From the NCBI GenBank assembly GCA_017893485.1, contig CM030364.1:250464731-250528730 (forward strand): 64,000 nt of DNA, given 5' to 3'. This document shows, piece by piece, positions 35,640-45,394 of this stretch. Below the pieces are notes generated by a model. That model was not told the DNA's origin and searched no databases. It saw nothing but the letters and a program-made list of their open reading frames with translations. This DNA is from Hemerocallis citrina (taxonomy: Eukaryota; Streptophyta; Magnoliopsida; Asparagales; Asphodelaceae). A program made the translations under genes and the position numbers. Each line of letters starts with the position of its first letter. Position 1 is the first letter of the stretch.

Positions 35640-37640
35640 CTCCGGTCGGCTCCGAGCAAGTGCCTTTCCGAGCCTGCAAATGGAGAAAATGCACTTTCTC
35701 CTTAATTTTCGTGCACGATCTCGATCAGACGGCCCAGATCTCGCCGAGGACGCTAAACGACAAGATAGTGTTTTCTCGAGAAATGCGCCCGTCTCGAGAT
35801 GCGTGCCGTCTTCCAACGGTTCAAATTGCGCCAACTCGCTCGGATTGCCTATACCAGCTCCACACCCCACCTATGACTAGAGAAACCAGAGAAAGTTTTG
35901 ATTCAAAGTTTTAAGGCACCGCCCTCGGCGAGCACCCCCCGGGCCCCGGGTCTCGGTCGATATTCCGCCGACCCGCGGGCCCCGGTCGAAAGCAAATCAA
36001 CACTCAGAGATCGGGAGGAGTGCACCATTCCGAGCTAGTTGATTGTAACTGTGAAGGTTCGGCCTGATAGAGGACTCTGGCAACAGAGCCTTCACAGTTG
36101 CAAACAAACAAGCTCGGAACGCCGAAGATCATGGCGGAAGGACGACCGCTCGTCCTTCCGAAGCGACTTGGCCCCCGGTTCCGAATTTGGATCGTCACCT
36201 CTTCCACCATGATCTCCTCCGACCCCGCCATCCACCTCGGGACAGCCGGAGTCGGCAGAAGACCTTGGTGGAAGAACGACCACCCATCATCCCGGGGTGA
36301 CTCTTACCTCGGGTTCGGATCACAGTCGTCACTACTCCTGCCTCGTTCTCCCCCGACCCTGACACCCACAATGAAGGCCGTCAGGAACGGGAGAAGAAGA
36401 AGACAGTAGAGTGACCACCCCTCCGAACCTATCAAGGTCAAGACCCCACAAGACTGGCGTCTGCCAGAGGCAGACACCACCGAGGTCTAAAACTCAACAT
36501 TACTGCGACTGAAAATGACAAGGGGAATGGAGTACTTATAGCCTAACCTCCAAGAACCAGCCATTATGACCCTCGGAAGTTGAAACGCCGCGAATTAATT
36601 GAAGGAGTTATCCTTAATGACCTGGAGAAGGTGGAACGCCGCACAAACCCCCCCGGAGCACCATTAATGTCCTTGGGAACAGGATCGTCTCGAGACGGAT
36701 TGCGCCACGTCGCTCGTCCTGCCGAGACCCCCTATCTCCGGTCGGATTCCGAGCAAGTGCCTTTCCGAGCTCGCAAACGGAGAAAACACACTTTCTCCTC
36801 AACTTTCGCGCATGATCTCAATCAGACAGCCCAGATCTCGCCGAGGACACTAAACGACAAGATAGTGTTTTCTTGAGAAATGTGCCCGTCTTGAGATGCG
36901 CGTCGTCATCTAATGGCTCAGACTGCGCCACGTCGCTCGTCCTGCGGAAACCCCCTAGTCTCCGGTCGGATTCCGAGCAAGTGCCTTTCCGAGCTCGCAA
37001 ACGGAGAAAACACACTTTCTTTTCAACTTTCGCGCATGATCTCGATCAGACGGCCCAGATCTCGCCGAGGACACTAAACGACAAGATAGTGTTTTCTTGA
37101 GAAATGTGCTCGTCTCGAGATGCGCATCGTCATCCAACGGTTTAGATTGCGCCACGTCGTCCGGACAGCCGAAACCCCTGCCTTCGGTCGGCTGCCGTAC
37201 GAGCGCCTTTCCGAGCTTGAACTTGCCCCACGTCATCCGACCGAAGTTACGAGCACGTCGCTCGGACTGCCGAAACCCCATGCCTTCGGTCGGCTGCCGA
37301 GCAAGTGCCTTTCCGAGCTCGCAAACGGAGAAAAAAGACACCGAGCTACTACGACCGTTGGATCTCTCAGAAATTCGTGCTTCTAATGATGAACGGTCCA
37401 GATTGCGCCGCGTGTGCTAAAAGATAAGATAGCATTTTCTTGGGAAACGCGCCGCCATCCGATGGCTCAGATTGCGCCACGTCACTCGGAACGCCGAACC
37501 CCCTAGTCTCCGGTCGGCAGCCGAGCAAGTGCCATTCTGAGCTCGTAAACGGAGAAAAAAGACGCCGAGCGATGGAGACCGTCAGATCTCTCAGAAAATC
37601 ACGCTCGACGATGATCAGAGGTCCAGATTGTGCCACGCCA
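35640..37640. repeat. Dispersed and tandem repeats of about 225 bp, element B 3' region
   Basis: The core CGAGCAAGTGCCTTTCCGAG recurs at about 35665, 36750, 36975, 37300 and 37525 (degenerate), and once on the pol side at about 30826. Units at 36735-37180 are tandem with a 225-bp period. Between copies, 36000-36540 holds unrelated unique DNA upstream of the antisense promoter. Confidence 0.8.
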
Positions 37641-38046
37641 TAAATCAGTATTAAAAATCGTTTTTTATTTATTTAAATCGCTTTATTTATTTAAAAATTG
37701 CGAAAAATTGCTAAAAATTCGGGAAATTTAACTAAAAATTCTAGAAAATAATTAAAAATTCGGGGGTATATTTTTGGGCCCCTGAACGAACAATTATTGT
37801 CCAGAATGCACTGTTAAGGCCCCCCGAACGATTAGTAAACACATCGCAAAATTAAATAAATAATCCGAAAAAAATAGATGAAAGATGCCAAATACTCGAT
37901 ATGGCTAGGAAACAGCACATGGCATCAAAAAGTTACCTCACTATCCCCTTCAAGATCCTAAGTCCTCCACATGGACTCCGATACAACTCCGCTAGCCACC
38001 AAAACAGTCAAACTACTCCTCAAAGGCTGATCACGCTCAGTCTTTA
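37641..38046. other. AT-rich stretch before element B 3' polypurine tract
   Basis: AT-rich, low-complexity DNA (TTTATTTATTT and AAAATTCG words) and then unique sequence. No gene seen. Confidence 0.6.
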
Positions 38047-38061
38047 GGAGTGGGGGGCTCG
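38047..38061 (+). promoter_or_regulatory. Element B polypurine tract
   Basis: AGGAGTGGGGGGCTCG directly before the 3' LTR. Nearly identical tracts serve A and C. Confidence 0.85.
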
Positions 38062-38653
38062 TGATATGGCTAAAAATGGGGTTAAACCGGAACCGTCCAG
38101 ATTGGGCACGAATCTCGAAGCTCGGGGGTAAAAAGGTAATTTCACATACAAGCGGGTCCAAAGCGGGTTCTGAATCTCCTTCTCACAGATCCAATAACCC
38201 ACCAATGGGTACGCTCCAATTGGGCATGGGTCCCGACCCGAAGCGAGCCCAGACTAGCGAGAGACAAATCAGGGCCACTGATTTGACCCAATCAACGGGC
38301 CTGATTTGCTCTTACCGGGAATCAAGGGGTCAGTTTCCTAAACAGACTGAGGATTTTACTCCCGGCTGTTACACAGGAAATCTGGCCCTTAAACAACTCT
38401 CCTGGCGACTATAAATACGACCCCTCCTACCTCTGTTACAGGTTAATCACTTTTTCACCACTTTTAAGCTCTTTCTTAATCTCTTCTGATTACTGACAAG
38501 AGCATCGGAGGGTGCGTCGCCGGAATCAACCCCGGTGTCTTGCACTTCCTTGCAGGTTGCGCCAGGAGCAAGAAGGCTTGATTCAACTGTTCAGGTTGTT
38601 CTCGAACTCACAAATTCTATCTGTTTACCCCCATACCGAAATCAGCGGTAACA
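38062..38653 (+). repeat. Element B 3' LTR
   Basis: 592 bp, same ends as the 5' LTR and about 16 substitutions from it. Followed by TSD TCGAG. Confidence 0.95.
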
Positions 38654-38658
38654 TCGAG

Positions 38659-40386
38659 GCTGATGATGAGTGCGTCGCAGTGCGGGAGCCGATCCCCCTC
38701 CAAGTCTTCTCCAGAGAAGGAGACATGAAGTTGCTGGATCTGGGGGGAAGGAAGGTCTCGGACAGCATTCACCTCTCAGACGAATGCCTTGCGGGAAGTA
38801 TTGGATTCCCCTCCCATAGGCCCCCCATTGACACAGTGTAGGATGGCCTGGCTTCCGGTCTCCTCGGGCTCTGGGTCCTGCTCGGGATGTCATTTGGGTG
38901 TGTAAGGTGGAGGCGAAGGCCTTCGGTTCCTCGTATCCCTTCGGTCCCTCGGGATATCCCGGGTGAATTCTCAGAGGTCCCCCTGTTGGATAAGGGCCTC
39001 GATTTCATCCTTGAGGGCCCAAAAGTTGTCGGTTTCATGCCCATTGTCCCGATGGAAGCGGCAGTAGAACCGTTGGTCTCATTTCTTGTTGCTGGTCAGT
39101 CGAGGGGGTAGTCGGACGAGGTCCTTATCCTCGATCTCTAAGAGGATGGCCGACACATTTTATGTCAGTGGCGTATACCTCTCAAAACGAGGGGTCGGAG
39201 GGACCCTCTTCATGCCGGTCCCGTCTTTCGAAACCTTCTTGGTGGGCTCGGCCTCGTCGGCCTTGCGGTTCCCCTTCCCAGTGACCACTTTGGTGCCTTC
39301 AGGGTTTAGGGCCTCCTATACCCGAATGTACTTCTCGACCTAGTTGAGTAGGTCGGGGAAGTCTAGGGAGGCTTCTTGGCCAAGGAAGCTTTCAACTATC
39401 CGTGTCGGACATTGTGTTGAAACGCCGCTGAGGCGACCCTGGCGTCTGGGGAGGAGACAGACCTTGCCTCGACGGTGAACCTCTGGACGAACTCATAGAG
39501 TGAATCTCCTTCCTTCTATCGGAGGTCCAGTAATTATGTGCACGTCTTCTCGGCCTTCCTACTGGTTACACAGTGGGCAGAAAGTTGGCCTCCAGCTGGT
39601 CGAACGAGAAGATCGACCAGGGAACAAGCCTAGAGAACCATTCCCGAGCTGGGCCCCAAAGGGTGGCCAGGAAGGCACGACACAAGAGGGGATCCGAAGC
39701 GCTGTGAATCATCATGAGGGTCTTGAACCCCTCCATGTGATCAGCAGGATCACCTTCGCCGTCATAGGTCTCGAACTAGGAAGGCCGGAAATTCTGGGGA
39801 ATCTCAGCTTCCAAGATAGGAGTAGAGAAAGGCAGTCGGGTCGGCCTATGACCTTGAGCTGGTATTGGACCACTCTCGCCGAACTGGGCGAGGCGGTTCT
39901 CCATTTCTTGTAGGCATCGGAGGACGGAGGCTTCCTGGTCTAGTGGGAGAGTGGAGTCGCGAGGATCGCTGCCCCCGGCACCCGACCGTGAGTAAGAGCG
40001 GTGAAGGGTCTCGGTTCGCTCGACCCCTAAGATGGCCTCCAGGATCACGTTCCGAAATTTTTTGAATTCGGCTTGTGTGACCGGAGCTTGCTCGGCCGGG
40101 TCACGCTGGAGTGGCCGCCTCCGGACTGTTCGACTGTGCTCTGGCTCCTGCTCCCGGAACGGTTCGGGACCGAGTTAGAAGCGGCACCTCCCCTCGTTCG
40201 GCCGGCTTGCTGGTTCTCGATGACACGACATAAGTCAGTTGCGACCGAGCGAGAAGCGCCCGGTCCGGCTCTGGGTTTGCCGTTGACCCTCGGATGGTTA
40301 GATCCCTGAGCATCGGCGTGGCTGTTCTGGGGAGGAGCATCTGGATGACGTCTAGAGGTGACAGCTCTTTTGGCCTTGGGTGCCAT
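38659..40386 (-). pseudogene. gag: Element A gag, broken
   Basis: Starts at 40386 (M-A-P-K-A-K-R). A basic, Asn/Arg-rich leader is followed by Q-E-M-E-N-R-L, the gag core F-R-P-S then a stop, G-E-G-D-P-A-D-H and F-K-T-L-M, a zinc-knuckle region (about 39010-39060, R-F-Y-C-R-F-H-R-D-N-G-H) and D-L-E-G-D-R-L-P-H-C-D-A-L-I-I-S-L just before the B insertion. It carries numerous stops and shifts. It continues across B into the protease at 23516. Confidence 0.85.
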
Positions 40387-40452
40387 GTAAGAGCTCGAAT
40401 TTCGGGATGACGTCCCTGGCTGGAATCGGACTGAAGTCAGAACCGAAGTTTC

Positions 40453-40470
40453 CCACAAACGGTGCCAACC
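40453..40470 (-). promoter_or_regulatory. Element A primer-binding site
   Basis: GGTTGGCACCGTTTGTGG on the minus strand, adjoining the 5' LTR. It is a diverged form of the site in B. Confidence 0.65.
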
Positions 40471-40996
40471 TGATGCGGTTTGTTTTTGGGGTTTGGCTGC
40501 AACATGTGTGAGTTCTTGTAGTTTTTATAGTGGAAGTTACGGTATTGGCTCTGGTCCGACCCTCGGCTGGGGGACAGGCTCGGGAGTAGCAGGAGTGAGG
40601 TGGGGACCGGGTGCTCGGCTCGGGTCCAGCAGCTCAGCTTGGATGAAGAGGCTCGACTCGGTCCTGGGTACTTGCACACTGCTTAGAAATACCCGGAGAA
40701 GTCCCGGCGATAGGCCCTCCGATGATCTAGTCAGTCACTGGAAAAGCAACTGTAGCTAGGGTTCAGGGGGAGAAAGTTTGATTACCTACAGAAGAATGGA
40801 AGGGGTCTGGTATTTATAGGCAGGGGAAACGGGTCTGGGATCCTATTGGGCTGGGTCAGACCCGTTTGCTCATGGGCCTGACGTGGCAGAAGTACGATTT
40901 TTTATTATGGCTCAGGGTTAATCTGATGATCACAGAAGTACGATTTTTTAGGGGATCCGGTGGCCCAGGAGGGGCCACGTTATCTGTACCAAAACA
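40471..40996 (-). repeat. Element A 5' LTR
   Basis: 526 bp with a minus-strand TATAAATA at 40811-40818. It has a short internal duplication around AGAAGTACGATTTTTTA (about 40890 and 40935) that the other LTR lacks, which accounts for its greater length. Confidence 0.9.
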
Positions 40997-41343
40997 ACTG
41001 TGGATTGTACTGATGCCGCTATTACTAATAGCAGCATCAGGCTAATTATTCCATTATTAGGAATAGTAACATTAGTTGTAAACGATTTTCACTTACAATT
41101 TTTTTCTCAAGTTATAGAAACTCCTAAGTAAATGCGAGATATACTGATGTCGTTACTCCCAGTAGCGGCAACAATTTTTTTTACAGGTGCCGCTATTGGC
41201 AACAACGGCATCAAAATAACATATGACGTTATGACCAATAGCATTTTATGCTGACGTGTTCAAAAATGGGCCGGTTGGGTAAATATTTTCGGAAGTGGGT
41301 CAATTTGGTCAATATTTTCAAAAAGTGGATCAGTACGGAAAAA
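40997..41343. mobile_element. Foldback element, right outer arm
   Basis: Imperfect reverse complement of 9829-10165. Begins with the TSD of element A and ends near CAGTACGGAAA. It joins the part at 10568 when element A and one TSD are removed. Confidence 0.8.
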
Positions 41344-43120
41344 GTCCTCTATTTTCTTCCTTTCTTTTCTATTCCATTACAACCTGAAACCCAACAACCT
41401 ACGGCCTCCCTCTTCCACCTCCACTTCATCTCCTTCATCTTCTTCAACTACAAAACCCATATCCAACCTCCCTCATCTTCTTTTCCAACTCTCCACCTCT
41501 CCATTACCCGAACATCTCCTTCTCCACCCGAAGCTCCACCACCTTCTAGCTGCACCTCATCACCACTGCAGCCTCCGGGCACCACCCGACCACCTTCCGA
41601 TCAACACCCTACTTCCCCTCATTAACACCCACACCCGAGCCCTTAACCTCGCCTTCATTTCACCTCGATACTGAATCCAAAAACTTTATACATGAAAATC
41701 ATAGCCCCCAGAGTGTAGATTCCAGAACATTCTATGGTTTTTCAATCCGATTTATAGATTGTAAGTTATTGACGTTTTAGTATTGTCACATTGTAATTTC
41801 CAGAACAGAAACTGTGCACAAAACTAGTAAAGAATGAATTTATACGCATATCTACTATCCTTAGAATGAATCATGTGAATATAAGTTAGATTCGGAAGGG
41901 AGTCAACTTTCTAGAATCTCTTACGAAACTGGATTTGCATTTCCGTAGCAGCGAAAAAGTTATTTTGAGTACTGATAGGTGCTGCTGTCTTGAAATTCAT
42001 CTACGTTTTTCACATAAACCCGTTATTTTCCATATTTAATGAATTGAATTATATATGTATCATGGAATGCATAGCCCTTTATATTTTCTTGATATTGTAT
42101 TGATACTACCGTTTATACTGATTTGTACTAACTGCATGTTCATGATCTGTAATAACAAAATAACAAGCCGGGGTTATAAGGGAACAACTTATAGTATCAG
42201 ACAATATAGGGGAGTATACTCGGAAGGGGGGGGGGGGGGCGTGTTTCCTGAAACAGTGATTATTGATTATTGATTTTTGATTACATGATTCTTGATTACA
42301 TGTCTTGTTTATTGATATTATCACTGGAAGAGCCGAGTACATAATCCTATAGAATTCACCACTTAATTCTAAACATTTACTTGAATGCATGCACCTGAAC
42401 TTGTGGTATGAGATACATAATTGCGTGCATTAGATAAGATAATAAAAGATTGATATACATAAGATTAACACCCGCTTACAAGTTACATGATCTTGTTTAC
42501 AAGTTTATATGTTTCCCGATTACATGATTCTTGATCACATGACACTTAATTGGTTACCAATTACTGCTTATAAACTATTGCATTTTTGGTTATTGACTAT
42601 TGCATATCGATTGAATATACCATGAAAGTTTTGTTTACATGGTCACAACAAACTATTTATTACATTGTATTTCTTTTAGCACATTGTATTTACAGGCGTT
42701 TTGACCCAAAATTCTTGTATTTCAGATATTGGTTATTGTATTATATTCTTGTTCATGTGATTGTTACCTGTATTGTTGAGCTTACTAGTATTGTACAACT
42801 TATGGATGATGTATATCATTCGCTGGACCTCAGTCACATACCCGTACTTCCATATAGTGGGAAGCGGTGCGTGATAAGAGTTTTTCTCAACAAGGTTTTA
42901 ATGAGACAATAATCATTGAATGTTGGTCATTGTGAGAGAGTATTAGAAATGGTGGACATCTAAGGAGGAGTGTTGTAAATGTTACCACTAGTGGATGACC
43001 ACCATCTTCATGGTTTGTAACCCCCCCCCCCCCCCCCCCCCCCCCCATCTCTATTATTTTGTAGCTCCTCTCCCACTTCTCCCATCTCTTCTAACCCTAT
43101 AATAGGTATAGCACTCCACT
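41344..43120. other. Intergenic DNA, no gene recognised
   Basis: A CT-rich stretch (41345-41600) gives a Pro/Ser-rich frame with no domain and no codon support. The rest is AT-rich with repeated GATTACATGATTC-like words (42280-42540), a G run at 42227-42238 and a C run at 43021-43046. Confidence 0.6.
43021..43046. repeat. C(26) homopolymer
   Basis: An uninterrupted run of 26 C. Its length is likely unstable or sequence-error prone. Confidence 0.9.
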
Positions 43121-44042
43121 TAGGGGTGGGCATCGGTCAGTATCCGATCTAATATGGACCATCCACCACCGATCCAAAGAAGATCGGTTTTTTAATTTTC
43201 TCATCCGCAACCAATCCAAACCTTAATTGGATCGGTTTCCATCCAAGCCGATTAAGCTCGATTTGGATTGGATTGGATGGTCGGTTTGGCGTGCTACTTT
43301 TCACCTTCATCATCATTCATAATTTTGTTGAAATTTAAAAAATCAACTTCAATCAAACTTAAGAAACAACTTGCTATTTGTTATTCAGAAATGAATTTAA
43401 AATGAAGATTCATAAAACCACAAGTTGTTAATGAATTTTGCACTAATTATTTGAGATGATGACGTTTAAATGAGTGAGATAAATTGCTTTTCCACTTGCA
43501 TGCTTCTGTAATATTAGTTTATTATCATAAAAGAAATATCAATAACCATAACTAATTGATTTTCAGGTGCAATAAAAAAAGATTTAGAAAATAATTTATG
43601 CCTGGCTTGATTAAAGTAACTACTAAATGTTACATCAACTTCATAATTCTATTAAGCTGGGCCACACTGTAAATCAAGCATTTATCAACAACATAACACA
43701 CGAGATTATGGAGAATCAAAACATAGGTAGAACAACTGCTCGATTTGTATTAAAGAAATTAAAGAAGACTGTTTGTATCTCCAAGAAAATGAGAAATGAC
43801 TATTTGTATATTCAAAAAATTAAAAGAGAACTAGATCTTTTATGGACTTATGCATAGAGGTACGGTCGGTTCGGTTTCATCGGTTATTTGAAAGCCTCAT
43901 CCAACAACCGAACAGGTCCAGTTGGTTATTGAAGATCAAGAACCGGGCCAACTCAAACCTCCAATTGGTTCGGTTAAAAACTGGTTGGTTCGGGTTGGAT
44001 TTGTTCGGATTGGTCGGTTCGGATAATAGTTGTCCACCCCTA
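43121..44042. mobile_element. Non-autonomous hAT-type element, 922 bp
   Basis: Terminal inverted repeats TAGGGGTGG(G/A)CA, with an 8-bp TSD ACTCCAC(T/C) at 43113-43120 and 44043-44050 (7 of 8). Both subterminal regions are full of CGGTT/GATCGGTT words, as in plant hAT elements. A 76-codon frame (43627-43857) lies in the centre; it is Lys-rich with no recognised domain and is probably not a transposase. Confidence 0.75.
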
Positions 44043-44218
44043 ACTCCACCCATGAGAAGTACATAAAAAAAAATTCAACTATATATCTTGTTATATTTTA
44101 ATAGTATTTTTTTATATATATATTTGTAATAATAGTACCATAGTTATAGCTAAGAGTTACTTGGATAAGTAGCTAGCCAGTGTAATGCAAAATGATCATT
44201 CAAATTCAAATTAAAGGG

Positions 44219-44796
44219 TACTAGTAATCTGCCCGTAATGCACGTTCTAATTAAATATTTTTTTATATAGTAAATAATAAGACATAATTTAGCATCGAAC
44301 CTGTGGCATCCCTTTACTCATCACATATTCTTTACAAATTATTCATAGTGGCACAAACTTTTATTTTATATGAGTGACACTTTTGTAATATGTCGTAAAT
44401 AAATTTGAACTTTGAGGGTATTATGGTAACTAATAACAGTTGAGTAATTAAATGATTAATATAACTCCCACTTAAAAATGAATGATTAAGATTAGATTAA
44501 ATGTTACAAATTACAGGTTGTCTACAAATGACAATCCCATCTCTCCCATTATAATATTAGAGACATATTCTTTACAAATTACCCCTACTGGCACAAATTT
44601 TTATTTTATATAAGTGACATTTTTGTAAATAATTATGTCGTAAATAAATTTGAACTATGAGGGTATTATGGTAACTAACAATAGTTGACTAAATAAATGT
44701 TTAATATATCTCCCACTTAAAAGTAAATAATTGAGATTGGATGGTTGAACGTCTACAAATGACAACCCAACTCTCCCATTATAATATTAGAGATAA
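44219..44796. repeat. Tandem duplication of about 240 bp upstream of MOR1
   Basis: Copies at about 44325-44562 and 44566-44796 share CATATTCTTTACAAATTA, GTCGTAAATAAATTTGAAC, GAGGGTATTATGGTAACTAA and the end CTCCCATTATAATATTAGAG. The leading segment TAATCTGCCCGTAATGCACG resembles plant Helitron-like ends. Related words occur in MOR1 intron 3 at about 61600-61840. Classification is uncertain. Confidence 0.6.
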
Positions 44797-45394
44797 TACA
44801 TACAGCCGGCCGAATACAAACTCACTAAAACAACAAAAGATACCCATCCCCATTATAGCGTTCAAAATACCCGTTACGTATCCTCCAATCATTCCTTTCC
44901 ACGTGGCACACGTTCTTTTTTCCCAAATTTTTTTGAGTAATGCTTCACCCACTATCAATTTCATTACATTTATCTTCATGGTATACTTCTATTGAAGAAT
45001 TCTCCCATCTACCATCTCTTCTTCTAGCTATTGGAGTGCGCCACATAAAATAGTATAGAGATATATAGTGAAATTTGTAGTGAGTAGTAGCATTACTCAA
45101 TTTTTTTCTTTGAAATGATCTCCCCAACCAAAATCCCAAACGTAGCGGACAATCCTCCCCTCCGGCCCGCTCCCTTCCCTCGCACGTGCGACCCCTCCTC
45201 CTACCCTACCGTCTCGCACGTGCCGCCCCCACTCAACTCAAAAAAAATTAAAAAAAATACAACCTCCCATTTCTCTTTCCTCGAAGCGAAACTCTTCTTC
45301 CCCTCCTCGTCGATCCAAAACGACCGATCGAATCAAAAGATTCCAAAATCCCTTGCCGTAGATTCGGAATCTATCGCCGTATATTCCGATTCCG
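44797..45394 (+). promoter_or_regulatory. Upstream region and probable 5' UTR of MOR1-like gene
   Basis: Between the tandem repeat and the ATG. 45160-45330 is C/T-rich, as in many plant leaders. No convincing TATA box; the best match (TATAGAGATATATAG) is at about 45052-45066. A transcription start cannot be set by eye. Confidence 0.45.

Larger units (their letters stand above)
23522..38653 (+). mobile_element. Ty3/gypsy Tat-type LTR retrotransposon B, complete, with antisense gene
   Basis: A complete 15,132-bp element with 592-bp LTRs, primer-binding site, gag-pol, 3' repeats, an antisense gene region and a polypurine tract. TSD TCGAG at 23517-23521 and 38654-38658 is perfect. By hand alignment the LTRs differ at about 16 of 592 sites (about 2.7%). 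It inserted in A's gag-pol at the protease. Pol has two RNase H domains, the mark of the Tat lineage. The gag-pol frame has two shifts and one stop, so this copy would need proteins from elsewhere to move. Confidence 0.95.
10569..40996 (-). mobile_element. Ty3/gypsy Tat-type LTR retrotransposon A, host of nested insertions
   Basis: Minus-strand element bounded by related LTRs (10569-11067 and 40471-40996), flanked by ACTTT (10564-10568) and ACTGT (40997-41001), a 5-bp TSD with one change. In element order: 5' LTR, primer-binding site, gag (40386-38659), pol (23516-22652 then 19371-16530), 113-bp repeats, antisense-gene remnant, 60-bp repeats, polypurine tract, 3' LTR. B (23522-38653) and D (19377-22646) sit in pol, and an AT-rich insert lies at about 14040-15492. 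Without these A is about 10.5 kb. Its second RNase H after the first fits the Tat lineage. All frames are broken. Confidence 0.9.

Noticed and set aside
41248..41625. Pro/Ser-rich 125-codon frame
   Set aside because: It starts inside the foldback arm and runs through a CT-rich stretch; no domain, no splice context.
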